Part shown: one piece after another, positions 26,765 through 35,919 of the stretch
Position numbering within the stretch: position 1 is the stretch's first letter
Layout: every line of letters starts with the position of its first letter
NCBI GenBank assembly: GCA_020847635.1
Contig: JADLBQ010000009.1
Span: forward strand, 1-48,210
Direction of reading: 5' to 3'
Source of the DNA: Bacteroidia bacterium
GTDB taxonomy: Bacteria; Bacteroidota; Bacteroidia; AKYH767-A; OLB10
DNA length: 48,210 bases
Notes under the pieces: model-generated
What the model was told of the DNA's origin: nothing
Seen by the model: only the letters and a program-made list of their open reading frames with translations
Databases searched by the model: none
Position numbers and translations under genes: made by a program

Positions 26765-26830
26765 ACCAATAATTTATTTATTTAAATGACTTTTATCTCG
26801 ATTCACTTCTCTCTTTAAGCTAAACCAAAT

Positions 26831-27412
26831 ATGTCAGAAAAAGGATTTTTCGCACATCCTACTTCAATCATTGATGAAGGTTGCCAGATTGGTGAAGGAA
26901 CCAAAATATGGCATTTTACTCATGTTATGAGTAATTGTGTAATTGGCACTCATTGCAACCTGGGGCAAAATGTGGTTGTGTCTCCGGATGTGGTGTTGGG
27001 CAATAATGTCAAAGTGCAAAATAATGTTTCTATTTATACAGGTGTAACCTGTGATGATGATGTTTTCTTGGGTCCGTCAATGGTTTTCACCAATGTTATC
27101 AACCCAAGAAGTGCAGTAAACCGAAGAGGACAATATGCCAAAACTCATGTAGGAAAAGGAGCTTCAATTGGTGCTAACGCAACAATAGTTTGCGGCCATA
27201 ATATCGGGGCTTTTGCATTTATTGGTGCTGGAGCTGTCGTAACGAAAGATATCCCGGCTTATGCACTGGTAATCGGGAATCCGGCTAGGCAAACCGGCTG
27301 GATGAGTGAGTATGGCCATAAACTGAACTTTGACAGTCAGGGCATTGCAATTTGTCCTGAAAGCAACCAAAAATATAAACTTGAAAATAATAAGGTAATA
27401 AGAATTTCCTGA
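26831..27412 (+). CDS. wbpD: WbpD-like hexapeptide N-acetyltransferase
   Basis: The 193-residue protein is a left-handed beta-helix acyltransferase with repeated hexapeptides (VIGTHCNLGQNVVVSPDVVL onward). HPTSIIDEGCQIGEGTKIWHF at its start and FTNVINPRSAVNR are typical of WbpD/WlbB enzymes, which acetylate the 3-amino group of UDP-2-acetamido-3-amino-2,3-dideoxy-uronate. The next gene begins on the last base of its stop codon (TGATG), so it is coupled to the WbpB-like oxidoreductase, which acts in the same path. Confidence 0.9.
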   Translation: MSEKGFFAHPTSIIDEGCQIGEGTKIWHFTHVMSNCVIGTHCNLGQNVVVSPDVVLGNNVKVQNNVSIYTGVTCDDDVFLGPSMVFTNVINPRSAVNRRGQYAKTHVGKGASIGANATIVCGHNIGAFAFIGAGAVVTKDIPAYALVIGNPARQTGWMSEYGHKLNFDSQGIAICPESNQKYKLENNKVIRIS

Positions 27413-28455
27413 TGACACAAGAACGAAAAATAAAATTTGCAGTAATAGGCACTGGCCATATCGGAAAAAGACATGCTGAAATGGTTAAGCGAAATCCCGA
27501 AGCTGAACTGGTTGGTATGTGTGATGTAATTCCCGGAAATAATACCAGTGTTACCGACATTGATGTACCTTATTTTAGTTCCCTAGGTGAGATGCTAAAT
27601 GCTATACCTGATTTTGATGTTGCTGTAATTTGTACACCCAACGGGCTCCATGCTGACCATGCCGTAAAAGCACTTGACAGCCGTAAACATGTTGTCATTG
27701 AAAAACCAATGGCACTGACCAAGGCTGATTGCGAAAAGATTGTATTTAAAGCGCTGCAGGTTCATAAATTTGTCTTCTGCGTGATGCAGAACAGGTTTTC
27801 ACCTCCTTCTATCTGGCTGAAACAGGTTATAAGTCAAAACCTGCTTGGAAAAATATTTATGGTTCAGCTCAATTGCTATTGGAACAGAGATGACCGTTAC
27901 TACGTTCCGGGCGGATGGAAGGGAAGCTCCAATCTGGATGGCGGAACGCTCTTTACCCAGTTCTCGCACTGGATTGATTTAATTTATTGGCTTTTTGGTG
28001 ATATAACTGATATTCAGGCAAAGTTTGATGATTTTAACCATGAACATTCAACTGCTTTTGAAGATTCCGGATTTGTAAGTTTCCGGTTTATTAATGGTGG
28101 CATGGGATGCATTAATTACTCAACATCGGTATGGGATAAAAATATGGAAAGTAGTATCTTGATTATTGGGGAGAACGGAAGTGTTAAAATCGGAGGGCAG
28201 TATATGAATCAGGTAGAGTACTGCCATATTAAGGACTATACCATGCCGAATTTGACTGCTGCAGAGACAGCAGGCGATTATGGGAATTATAAAGGAACAG
28301 CTTCTAATCACCATTTCATTATTAAAAATGTAATTGATACCCTTAAAGGGCGTACCCAGATTACGACCAATGCACTGGAAGGACTAAAAGTTGTTGAAAT
28401 GATTGAGCGGATTTATGCACTACGGAAGCTCAATAAAAAACCCATCATTGTTTAA
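27412..28455 (+). CDS. wbpB: Gfo/Idh/MocA oxidoreductase (WbpB-like UDP-uronate 3-dehydrogenase)
   Basis: The 347-residue protein has the N-terminal Rossmann motif VIGTGHIGKRHAEMVKRNPE, the EKPMAL segment of the family, the Tyr/Trp-rich block YVPGGWKGSSNLDGGTL and the DLIYWLFGD stretch of the C-terminal domain. The long WbpB-type C-terminal region and its coupling to wbpD support oxidation of UDP-GlcNAc-uronate at C3 as its task. The matching aminotransferase is at 23332 and the dehydrogenase at 28530. Confidence 0.9.
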   Translation: MTQERKIKFAVIGTGHIGKRHAEMVKRNPEAELVGMCDVIPGNNTSVTDIDVPYFSSLGEMLNAIPDFDVAVICTPNGLHADHAVKALDSRKHVVIEKPMALTKADCEKIVFKALQVHKFVFCVMQNRFSPPSIWLKQVISQNLLGKIFMVQLNCYWNRDDRYYVPGGWKGSSNLDGGTLFTQFSHWIDLIYWLFGDITDIQAKFDDFNHEHSTAFEDSGFVSFRFINGGMGCINYSTSVWDKNMESSILIIGENGSVKIGGQYMNQVEYCHIKDYTMPNLTAAETAGDYGNYKGTASNHHFIIKNVIDTLKGRTQITTNALEGLKVVEMIERIYALRKLNKKPIIV

Positions 28456-28529
28456 TCAGAGCTGGCGGTTTATCCATCGAATATTCTATCCGGATTTAAG
28501 AATTAACAATCATATTAGTACAAAAAAAA

Positions 28530-29825
28530 ATGAGTATCTATACAGACCTTACAGAAGGAAAAGCAAAACTTGCTGTTATCGGGCTGGGCTATGTAGGCCT
28601 TCCGATCGCACTGGAATTGGCAAAAAAAGTTTCAGTAATCGGATTTGACATAAGCAGCAACCGAATAAAAATGCTGAAAGAGGGAATTGATCCGAGTGGC
28701 GAACTGGGGCCGGAATCTTTTCAAAATACCAATATCTGTTTTACCGATCAGTTGGATGTACTGAAAGAGGCCAGATTTTTTATTGTGGCTGTCCCTACAC
28801 CCATTGACCAGTATAACCAACCGGATCTCAAACCGTTACTTAGTGCCTCAACAACACTTGGAAAAGTCTTGAAAAAGGGCGACTATGTTGTCTATGAATC
28901 AACAGTTTATCCAGGTTGTACTGAGGAAGATTGTATTCCGATTTTGGAAGCAGAATCCGGATTGAAATTCAAAACAGATTTTAAAGTTGGGTATTCTCCT
29001 GAGCGAATCAATCCCGGTGATAAAAAGCATACCTTAACTTCTGTCATGAAAGTAGTTTCCGGATGCGATGAGGAATCGCTGGATCAAATCACCCGGGTTT
29101 ATGAACTGGTCGTAAGGGCAGGCGTTCACAGAGCCTCTTCCATTAAAGTAGCTGAAGCTGCCAAGATTATTGAAAATACCCAGCGCGATGTAAACATTGC
29201 TTTGATGAATGAGTTAAGTATTATTTTTAATAAAATCGGGATTAATACGTATGAAGTTCTTGAAGCAGCCGGTACAAAATGGAATTTTTTAAAGTTTGTT
29301 CCCGGACTTGTCGGAGGCCATTGTATCGGAGTTGACCCGTATTATCTTACTTATAAAGCTCAACAGTTGGGCTATCATGCTCAGATTATTAATTCCGGAC
29401 GGTATGTGAATGACTCCATGGGTTTTTATATTGCTAAGCAGACAGTTAAAAGACTTATTGCAAGAGGGAAGGATCCTTCCAAAACAAAGATTCTCGTAAT
29501 GGGTGCTACCTTTAAGGAAGATGTGGAAGATATACGAAATTCAAAAGTAGCTGATGTGATTAATGAACTTAAATCCTATAATGTTAATGTAGATGTAATT
29601 GATCCGCGTGCTTCTTCCGAGCATCTTAAAAGTGAATATGGCTTCGGACTCGTGAGCGAACCGGCCAATGACTATGATGCAATTATTGTAGCGGTAAACC
29701 ATAAAGAGTATGCTGATCTTCCGGAAGACTATTTTCTTCAGCATTGCAATGATGAAGGTCTTTTGGTTGACCTTAAAGGATTGTACCGTGGCAAGCTCAA
29801 AAAGATGCAGTACTGGAGTTTGTAA
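28530..29825 (+). CDS. Nucleotide-sugar dehydrogenase, TviB/WbpA/WbpO type (UDP-HexNAc 6-dehydrogenase)
   Basis: The 431-residue enzyme has AVIGLGYVGLPIALELAKK, VAVPTPID, ESTVYPGCTEEDC, IENTQRDVNIALMNE, the catalytic Cys in VGGHCIGVDPYYL and ATFKEDVEDIRNSK. These are the TviB/VipA/WbpO marks of enzymes that oxidise UDP-N-acetyl-glucosamine or -galactosamine to the uronate; WbpA has the same overall plan. It can supply the substrate of the WbpB-WbpE-WbpD route and, with the epimerase at 31935, UDP-GalNAcA. It is a paralog of ugd at 24477, not a duplicate. Confidence 0.92.
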   Translation: MSIYTDLTEGKAKLAVIGLGYVGLPIALELAKKVSVIGFDISSNRIKMLKEGIDPSGELGPESFQNTNICFTDQLDVLKEARFFIVAVPTPIDQYNQPDLKPLLSASTTLGKVLKKGDYVVYESTVYPGCTEEDCIPILEAESGLKFKTDFKVGYSPERINPGDKKHTLTSVMKVVSGCDEESLDQITRVYELVVRAGVHRASSIKVAEAAKIIENTQRDVNIALMNELSIIFNKIGINTYEVLEAAGTKWNFLKFVPGLVGGHCIGVDPYYLTYKAQQLGYHAQIINSGRYVNDSMGFYIAKQTVKRLIARGKDPSKTKILVMGATFKEDVEDIRNSKVADVINELKSYNVNVDVIDPRASSEHLKSEYGFGLVSEPANDYDAIIVAVNHKEYADLPEDYFLQHCNDEGLLVDLKGLYRGKLKKMQYWSL

Positions 29826-29843
29826 CTTTACACTCTCCAAATT

Positions 29844-30875
29844 GTGAAATCCAAAGCTGTGATTCTTGTTACAGGAGGTACCGGTTATATCGGTTCCCAT
29901 ACCGTGATTGAACTTCTTCAGTCAGATTTTGAAGTGGTTATAGTTGATAATCTTTCTAATTCATTCGCTGAATCGGTTGACAGGATTAACATGATTACGG
30001 ATAAGAAACCGGTTTTTTATAAAGCTGATTTGTGTGATTCCAGCCAGGTCAGCCAGATTTTTGATAAGCACCAGTTTGATGCAGTTATCCATTTTGCAGC
30101 ACTGAAGGCAGTAGGCGAGTCTGTTGAAAAGCCGTTATTTTACTACCGGAATAATCTTATTTCACTACTTAATCTGCTGCAGGCTTGTAAGATGTATAAG
30201 GTGAATCAGTTGGTATTCTCTTCTTCGTGTACGGTCTATGGACAACCAGATTGCCTGCCAGTTACCGAAGATACCCCCGTTAGCCAGCCTCACTCTCCCT
30301 ATGGAAATACTAAAAAGATTTCGGAAGAAATCCTTTTTGACTGCAGTCATTCATCCGATTTGAAAGTGATCGCATTAAGGTATTTTAATCCTTGCGGAGC
30401 ACATCCATCGGGGCTGATTGGCGAATTTCCGGCCGAAAAACCCAACAACCTGATGCCTGTCATTACCCAGGCTGCTGCCGGATTACTGAAATTCTTTGAA
30501 GTCTATGGCGATGATTATGATACACCGGACGGCTCCTGTATCCGCGATTATATCCATGTAACAGATCTTGCCAGGGCACATGTCAAAGCAATTGACAGGT
30601 TAACAACCGGAGATTCAAAATCGAAATTTGAAATTTTTAATGTTGGAATCGGTCAGGGAATTTCTGTTTTCCAAATGATTCAGACTTTTGAACGGCTGAC
30701 CGGGATCAGGCTGAATTATAAGATTTCAACCAGGCGTTCGGGAGATATTGCCCGGATTTGGGCAGATACGTCAAAGGCTGAAAAAGAACTTGGCTGGAAG
30801 GCAAAATTCACATTGGATGATATGATTAACACAGCCTGGAAATGGCAGCAAAACCTGATTTCAAAACCTGTTTAA
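29844..30875 (+). CDS. galE: UDP-glucose 4-epimerase
   Basis: The 343-residue SDR starts with GTG at 29844, right before the NAD motif LVTGGTGYIGSHTVIELLQ. Typical GalE parts follow: FAALKAVGESVEKPLFYY, SSSCTVYG, the catalytic YGNTKK and RYFNPCGAHPSGLIGE, with the DYIHVTDLA block near the C-terminus. It interconverts UDP-glucose and UDP-galactose. The next gene starts 5 bp after its stop. Confidence 0.93.
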   Translation: MKSKAVILVTGGTGYIGSHTVIELLQSDFEVVIVDNLSNSFAESVDRINMITDKKPVFYKADLCDSSQVSQIFDKHQFDAVIHFAALKAVGESVEKPLFYYRNNLISLLNLLQACKMYKVNQLVFSSSCTVYGQPDCLPVTEDTPVSQPHSPYGNTKKISEEILFDCSHSSDLKVIALRYFNPCGAHPSGLIGEFPAEKPNNLMPVITQAAAGLLKFFEVYGDDYDTPDGSCIRDYIHVTDLARAHVKAIDRLTTGDSKSKFEIFNVGIGQGISVFQMIQTFERLTGIRLNYKISTRRSGDIARIWADTSKAEKELGWKAKFTLDDMINTAWKWQQNLISKPV

Positions 30876-30880
30876 TTACT

Positions 30881-31933
30881 ATGACTAAGAAAATTTTAAT
30901 TACCGGAGGGGCCGGCTTCATCGGATCACATGTTGTCAGAAGATTTGTCAATCATTATCCCGGATATAAAATAATCAATCTTGACTTGCTCACCTATGCC
31001 GGCAACCTGGAAAACCTGAAGGATATTGAAAGGAAACCGAATTACGAATTTATCAAAGGAGATATTGCCGATAGTGGGTTTGTGCATTCGTTGATAGCCG
31101 AACATCAGCCGGATGCCATCATCCACCTGGCTGCTGAATCACATGTTGATCGCAGCATTCTGAATCCGCTTTCCTTTGTCTATACAAATATTGTAGGTAC
31201 TGTCAACCTACTGAATGCCTCTCTGAAAAGACTGGAATCATCACCTGATTTCCTGTTTTATCATATTTCGACCGATGAGGTTTATGGATCACTGGGTAAA
31301 GATGGTTTTTTTACTGAAGTAACCCGCTACGATCCCCGGAGTCCGTATTCATCATCAAAAGCGTCAAGTGACCATCTGGTAAGAGCCTATTTTCATACTT
31401 ATCAGCTACCGGTTGTTATTTCAAATTGCTCAAATAATTATGGGCCGAATCAGTTTCCTGAGAAACTGATTCCGCTGTCATTGAATAATATGCTGCATGA
31501 AAAACCCGTTCCCGTATATGGTAAAGGTGAAAATGTTCGTGACTGGCTTTATGTTGAAGATCATGCAGCTGCAATTGACTTGGTTTTTCACAGGGGGAAA
31601 GCCGGTGAAACCTATAATATCGGTGGCCACAATGAATGGCATAATATTGATCTGGTCAAGTTACTTAGTAAAATAATGGATAAAAAGCTGGGAAAGCCTG
31701 CAGGATTCCATGAACGATTAATCACCTATGTTAAGGATAGGGCTGGTCATGATTTAAGATACGCAATTGATGCCTCAAAAATTAAAAACGAGCTGGGATG
31801 GTTGCCCTCCCTTCAATTTGAAGAAGGATTGGAGAAGACAGTTGACTGGTATCTTGAAAACAGGGATTGGCTGAGCAGGGTTACCAGTGGTGAGTATGCG
31901 AACTATTATCAAACACAATATCACACGAGATAG
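30881..31933 (+). CDS. rfbB: dTDP-glucose 4,6-dehydratase
   Basis: I choose the ATG at 30881 (MTKKILITGGAGFIGSH), since the longer frame lies inside galE. The 350-residue SDR has STDEVYGSLG, the catalytic YSSSKAS, SNNYGPNQFPEKLIPL and WLYVEDHAAAI. Its product is dTDP-4-keto-6-deoxyglucose, the branch point to rhamnose and amino-deoxy sugars. RmlA, RmlC and RmlD homologs are not in the window, so its partner genes must be elsewhere. The next gene starts 1 bp after its stop. Confidence 0.9.
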   Translation: MTKKILITGGAGFIGSHVVRRFVNHYPGYKIINLDLLTYAGNLENLKDIERKPNYEFIKGDIADSGFVHSLIAEHQPDAIIHLAAESHVDRSILNPLSFVYTNIVGTVNLLNASLKRLESSPDFLFYHISTDEVYGSLGKDGFFTEVTRYDPRSPYSSSKASSDHLVRAYFHTYQLPVVISNCSNNYGPNQFPEKLIPLSLNNMLHEKPVPVYGKGENVRDWLYVEDHAAAIDLVFHRGKAGETYNIGGHNEWHNIDLVKLLSKIMDKKLGKPAGFHERLITYVKDRAGHDLRYAIDASKIKNELGWLPSLQFEEGLEKTVDWYLENRDWLSRVTSGEYANYYQTQYHTR

Positions 31934-31934
31934 T

Positions 31935-32936
31935 ATGTATGAACATTGCAGATTTCATTCGGATGAAATTAGAAATAAAAGAATTCTGGTTACGGGTGGA
32001 GCCGGTTTTATTGGCAGTAACATTGTTAATTACCTGCTTCTTCATGGTGCTGAATTTGTCAGAGTGGTTGATGATCTGAGCAATGGATTTACCCATAATG
32101 TTGAGCCTTTTAAGAAATACAAAAACTTTGAATTTATTCAGGGTAGTATTACAGATGAAGCATTTTGCCGGAAGGTCACTTCAGGAATCGGGATTGTAAC
32201 ACATCAGGCAGCATTAGGTTCGGTTCCGCGAAGCATTTCAACCCCATTGGCAACCCATGCGGCAAATGCCACCGGATTCCTGAATATGCTAGTTGCTGCT
32301 CGTGATGAAGGAGTAGAACGTTTTGTTTATGCCAGTTCAAGTTCAGTTTATGGAGATGCTCCTCAGCTTCCAAAGTTAGAACAGAATCTGGGCCGCCCGC
32401 TTTCACCCTATGCAGTTTCTAAATTAACCAATGAGCTTTATGCCAATGTATTTGCATTAAATTATGGATTAAAGGTGATTGGGCTGCGTTACTTCAATGT
32501 GTTTGGCCCCCATCAGGATCCGAACGGACCTTATGCAGCAGCAATTCCTTTATTTATGGATGCTGTCCTGAATCATAAAAAGGCATACATTAACGGAGAT
32601 GGCAATCAGACCCGTGATTTTACGTATGTTGAGAATGCAGTACAAGCAAATATCAAAGCCATGTTTTGCACACAGGATGAAGCTTTTGGTAAAGTGTACA
32701 ATGTAGCTGTGGGTGAGAATGTAACTATCAATCAATTATTTAGAATCATTGCCAAAACGGCTGGTAGCTCACTAAAACCGGTCTATCGCGAAGAAAGGCC
32801 CGGTGATATCAGAGATTCACTGGCGGATATTTCTCTTGCAAAAAAATATTTAGGTTATTCCCCTCAGGTTAAACTTGAACAGGGAATTCACACTACATTT
32901 GACTGGTTCAGGTCTGCTTTTAGAAATCAGATTTAA
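31935..32936 (+). CDS. NAD-dependent epimerase, WbpP/TviC type (UDP-GlcNAc or UDP-GlcNAcA 4-epimerase)
   Basis: Starting at ATG 31935 (MYEHCRFHSDEIRNKR), 1 bp after the rfbB stop, the 333-residue SDR shows the WbpP/TviC pattern: VTGGAGFIGSNIVNYLLLHG, HQAALGSVPRSI, ASSSSVYGD, YAVSKLTNE, RYFNVFGPHQDPNGPYAAAI and GDGNQTRDFTYVEN. These enzymes epimerise UDP-GlcNAc or its uronate at C4. With the TviB-type dehydrogenase it can make UDP-GalNAcA, the Vi-antigen type precursor. It is the last sugar-modifying gene before the phosphatase. Confidence 0.9.
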   Translation: MYEHCRFHSDEIRNKRILVTGGAGFIGSNIVNYLLLHGAEFVRVVDDLSNGFTHNVEPFKKYKNFEFIQGSITDEAFCRKVTSGIGIVTHQAALGSVPRSISTPLATHAANATGFLNMLVAARDEGVERFVYASSSSVYGDAPQLPKLEQNLGRPLSPYAVSKLTNELYANVFALNYGLKVIGLRYFNVFGPHQDPNGPYAAAIPLFMDAVLNHKKAYINGDGNQTRDFTYVENAVQANIKAMFCTQDEAFGKVYNVAVGENVTINQLFRIIAKTAGSSLKPVYREERPGDIRDSLADISLAKKYLGYSPQVKLEQGIHTTFDWFRSAFRNQI

Positions 32937-32937
32937 T

Positions 32938-33681
32938 ATGTTCAGTAAAATAAAATCACTTTTTTCCAATACGCCAAAGAATCTGCCTGATTTCAATACT
33001 CTTCATACCGACATGCACTCACACCTGATTCCCGGAATTGATGATGGTGCAAAAAGCATAGAAGACAGCCTTAAACTGATTAATGAATTATATGGATTAG
33101 GATACCGCAAGCTCATAACGACTCCTCATATTATGAGTGATCATTTCCGGAATACTCCGGAAAATATTCTGTCTGGCCTCCAACAGGTCAAAGAAGCCTT
33201 AAAAACAACTGCCGTTGAAATGGAATTAGAAGCTGCAGCTGAGTATTATATTGATGACTTGTTTGTAAAGAAACTCGAGGAAGAACAGCTTCTCACTTTT
33301 GGTAATAAGTACCTATTGTTTGAAGTATCTTACATTAATTATCCCGAAAATATAAAAGAGATTATTTTTAATATGCAGATCAAGGGATATAAACCGGTAC
33401 TGGCTCACCCCGAACGTTATCCTTTCTGGACCAGAAAGTTTAATGAATATGAGAGCTTTAAAGATTCAGGGGTGTTACTTCAGATTAATCTGAATTCCCT
33501 TGCCGGTTATTACGGGATGGATGCGAAAAAAACTGCTGAGCGGCTGATAGATGCCCGAATGGTTGATCTGGCAGGTACAGACCTGCATAAAATTGAGCAT
33601 ATTACTGGGCTTCAGAATGTTCGGAAGGAAAAATATTTCAGCAAGTTGATAGAGCTGAATCTTTTAAATAAGATCTTATGA
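32938..33681 (+). CDS. CpsB/CapC-type PHP-domain tyrosine phosphatase
   Basis: ATG 32938 comes 1 bp after the previous stop. The 247-residue protein belongs to the PHP metal-dependent phosphatases: HTDMHSHLIPGIDDGAKS, TTPHIM, LAHPERYPF and AGTDLHKI supply the His/Asp/Glu ligands of a Mn or Fe cluster. CpsB-type enzymes dephosphorylate the tyrosine kinase that controls capsule or exopolysaccharide chain length, which agrees with the sugar genes before it. The matching kinase (Wzc/CpsD) is not in the window. The DinB-like gene overlaps its end by 4 bp (ATGA). Confidence 0.9.
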   Translation: MFSKIKSLFSNTPKNLPDFNTLHTDMHSHLIPGIDDGAKSIEDSLKLINELYGLGYRKLITTPHIMSDHFRNTPENILSGLQQVKEALKTTAVEMELEAAAEYYIDDLFVKKLEEEQLLTFGNKYLLFEVSYINYPENIKEIIFNMQIKGYKPVLAHPERYPFWTRKFNEYESFKDSGVLLQINLNSLAGYYGMDAKKTAERLIDARMVDLAGTDLHKIEHITGLQNVRKEKYFSKLIELNLLNKIL

Positions 33682-34154
33682 AGCAACTCGATGAATACCT
33701 AAAATACAATTTGTGGGCTAACCAGATTATTGCAGGATGTATGGAAAAAGCAGGTGATGAGAAACTGGATATTTATATTGAAAGCAGCTTCCCATCAATC
33801 CGTAAAACCTGGTATCATATCTGGGATGCGCAAAGCATTTGGGTGGCACGACTGGAAGCCAGACAACAGATTGTTGCAGCAAGTTTTGAGTTTAAAGGTA
33901 AAACAAGTGAAGCAATTAATCTTTTTCTGAAATCATCTGAAGATCTGATCAAGCTTGGAAATCAACTAGAGACTGACCGTTCACTTACCTATAAAAATAC
34001 TGCCGGCAAGGAATATACAAACCAAGTCTGGCAGATTTTAATGCATGTGGTAAATCACGGGACCTATCATCGCGGGCAACTGATTACTCTGTTAAGACAG
34101 GTTGGGATGACCGGATTTCAACCACTTGATTTTATTGCTTACTGTCGTCTCTGA
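33678..34154 (+). CDS. DinB-like four-helix metal-binding protein
   Basis: The 158-residue protein has the DinB/YfiT pattern: N-terminal YNLWANQII, His47 in WYHIWDAQ, and HVVNHGTYHRGQLITLLRQVG near the C-terminus with two further His, the usual three-histidine divalent metal site. The family includes thiol transferases such as bacillithiol transferases and many unknowns. It overlaps cpsB by 4 bp but has no evident link to polysaccharide synthesis. Confidence 0.88.
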   Translation: MKQLDEYLKYNLWANQIIAGCMEKAGDEKLDIYIESSFPSIRKTWYHIWDAQSIWVARLEARQQIVAASFEFKGKTSEAINLFLKSSEDLIKLGNQLETDRSLTYKNTAGKEYTNQVWQILMHVVNHGTYHRGQLITLLRQVGMTGFQPLDFIAYCRL

Positions 34155-34174
34155 GAGTGTTTAATATTTTGAAA

Positions 34175-34822
34175 ATGGATTTAAAAAGAATCTTTGAGAA
34201 TAATGAGAAGTGGGTTCAACAGAAACTGGATCTCGATAAAAACTATTTCAAAAGACTCAGTGAAGGTCAGTCTCCTGAATTTTTATATATCGGATGCAGT
34301 GACAGCCGTGCTACAGCAGAAGAACTCATGGGATTAACTCCGGGAGAAGTATTTGTACATCGCAATATTGCCAACCAGGTTATTAGTATTGATAATAATG
34401 TGAATGCAGTTATTCAGTTTGCAATTGACATCTTAAAAGTGAAACATATCGTAGTTTGCGGGCATTATGAATGCGGTGGTATAAAAGCTGTATTGCAGCG
34501 CAATGACCTTGGTGAGCTTAACAGCTGGCTTTCAAGTTTGCGTGATGTTTACCGTTTTCATCAAAAAGAGTTGGAAGCCATTACTCAACAAGAAAGAAAA
34601 TACGACAGGCTGGTTGAAATTAATGTACTTGAGCAGTGTTTGAATCTGACAAAGATTGATCATGTCCAGCATTCCTGGTCAACAACGGGTTTACCAAGGA
34701 TTCATGGATGGGTCTTCAATGTCCGTACAGGTAAACTGGAAGATCTGAATTTTGATATCGAAAGAGAGTTCTCATTGCTGAGAAATATTTATGAGTTGAA
34801 TCAGAAGAAAACATCTGATTAG
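34175..34822 (+). CDS. Beta-class carbonic anhydrase
   Basis: The 215-residue enzyme (start ATG 34175; an upstream in-frame GTG at 34157 is also possible) interconverts CO2 and bicarbonate. The zinc ligands are the Cys of IGCSDSRATAEELMGL, with the Asp-Arg dyad behind it, and the His and Cys in VCGHYECGGIKA. There is no signal peptide, so it is cytoplasmic. It ends 10 bp before a strong bidirectional terminator shared with the convergent malate dehydrogenase gene. Confidence 0.93.
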   Translation: MDLKRIFENNEKWVQQKLDLDKNYFKRLSEGQSPEFLYIGCSDSRATAEELMGLTPGEVFVHRNIANQVISIDNNVNAVIQFAIDILKVKHIVVCGHYECGGIKAVLQRNDLGELNSWLSSLRDVYRFHQKELEAITQQERKYDRLVEINVLEQCLNLTKIDHVQHSWSTTGLPRIHGWVFNVRTGKLEDLNFDIEREFSLLRNIYELNQKKTSD

Positions 34823-34831
34823 GTGCAAAAA

Positions 34832-34858
34832 AAAGAGGATCTGCGATGGATCCTCTTT
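34832..34858. terminator. Bidirectional terminator between carbonic anhydrase and malate dehydrogenase
   Basis: AAAGAGGATC (34832-34841) and GATCCTCTTT (34849-34858) form a perfect 10-bp stem with a 7-base loop. The flanking A-run on the left and T-run on the right fit termination from both directions between the two convergent genes. Confidence 0.85.
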
Positions 34859-34879
34859 GAGTAGTTTTGTTCAGAAGAT

Positions 34880-35824
34880 TTATTTTACAGCGGTTGTCTG
34901 CATATTATCCAGTACATTCATGACTTCTTTAACTGCAGCAGCCGAACTGTCGACCAGTCCCATCTCTTCCTTATTCAGCTTAAGCTCAATAATCTGCTCA
35001 ATGCCTTTTCTTCCAATTTTTACCGGAACCCCTAAGTAAATATTCTTTAAACCATATTCACCCTGCAGCCAGGCACAACAGGGATAAATCCTTTTTTGGT
35101 CCCGAACGATTGCTTCAACCATCTGGGCAGCAGCAGCACCTGGAGCATACCAGGCTGAGGTTCCCATCAGATTAACAAGTTCACCACCACCACCTTTGGT
35201 TCGTTTAATTATTGCATCAAGTTTATCCTTTGCAATCAGTTCAGTGACCGGGATTCCTGAAATGGTGGTATAACGCGGAAGAGGTACCATTGTATCACCA
35301 TGTCCGCCTAATAGCAAAGCCTGAATCTCTTTGGGAGAAACATTTAGTTCTTCAGCTAAAAATGCTCGGTAACGTGCTGTATCTAAAATACCGGCCATAC
35401 CAAAAACGCGTGAAGATTCAAAACCTGAAGTCAGGTAGGCACAGTATGTCATCACATCTAACGGGTTACTAACAACGATAATGATTGCCTCAGGTGAATG
35501 TTTAACAATGTTTTCAGTTACACTTCTTACAATTCCGGCATTGGTTGCGATGAGATCATCCCGGCTCATTCCGGGTTTCCTGGGAAGTCCGCTGGTAATA
35601 ACCACTACATCCGATCCAGCAGTTGCAGCATAATCATTAGTGACCCCTTTAATTCGGGTATCGTACTGATGAATAGGTGCCGTTTGCCACATATCAAGTG
35701 ATTTGCCTTCAGCAATTCCTTCTTTTATATCAAGAAGGATGACTTCATTACATAATTCACGGTGCGCAATTGCATGAGCACAGGTTGCACCAACATTTCC
35801 TGCCCCTACTACTGTTACTTTCAT
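34880..35824 (-). CDS. mdh: Malate dehydrogenase (lactate dehydrogenase-like type)
   Basis: The 314-residue NAD enzyme has VVGAGNVGATCAHAIAHR at its start, the substrate-loop motif GLPRKPGMSRDDLI with the Arg residues of malate dehydrogenases, VSNPLDVMTY, and the catalytic His in LLGGHGDTMVPL. It oxidises malate to oxaloacetate in the TCA cycle. A promoter-like element lies 28 bp upstream of the start codon. Confidence 0.95.
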   Translation of the reverse strand: MKVTVVGAGNVGATCAHAIAHRELCNEVILLDIKEGIAEGKSLDMWQTAPIHQYDTRIKGVTNDYAATAGSDVVVITSGLPRKPGMSRDDLIATNAGIVRSVTENIVKHSPEAIIIVVSNPLDVMTYCAYLTSGFESSRVFGMAGILDTARYRAFLAEELNVSPKEIQALLLGGHGDTMVPLPRYTTISGIPVTELIAKDKLDAIIKRTKGGGGELVNLMGTSAWYAPGAAAAQMVEAIVRDQKRIYPCCAWLQGEYGLKNIYLGVPVKIGRKGIEQIIELKLNKEEMGLVDSSAAAVKEVMNVLDNMQTTAVK

Positions 35825-35851
35825 TTGGATTAATTTTTATTATTCAGAAGG

Positions 35852-35881
35852 CAAATATAAACACGATTCAGTTTTTTACAG
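35852..35881 (-). promoter_or_regulatory. Probable mdh promoter
   Basis: On the minus strand TATATTTG (35859-35852) is a perfect -7 element, preceded after 19 bp by CTG (35881-35879) in place of TTG. It lies 28 bp before the mdh start codon. Confidence 0.5.
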
Positions 35882-35919
35882 GAAGTTAAAGAACTAATTC
35901 CGGATAGCACCGTTAACTA

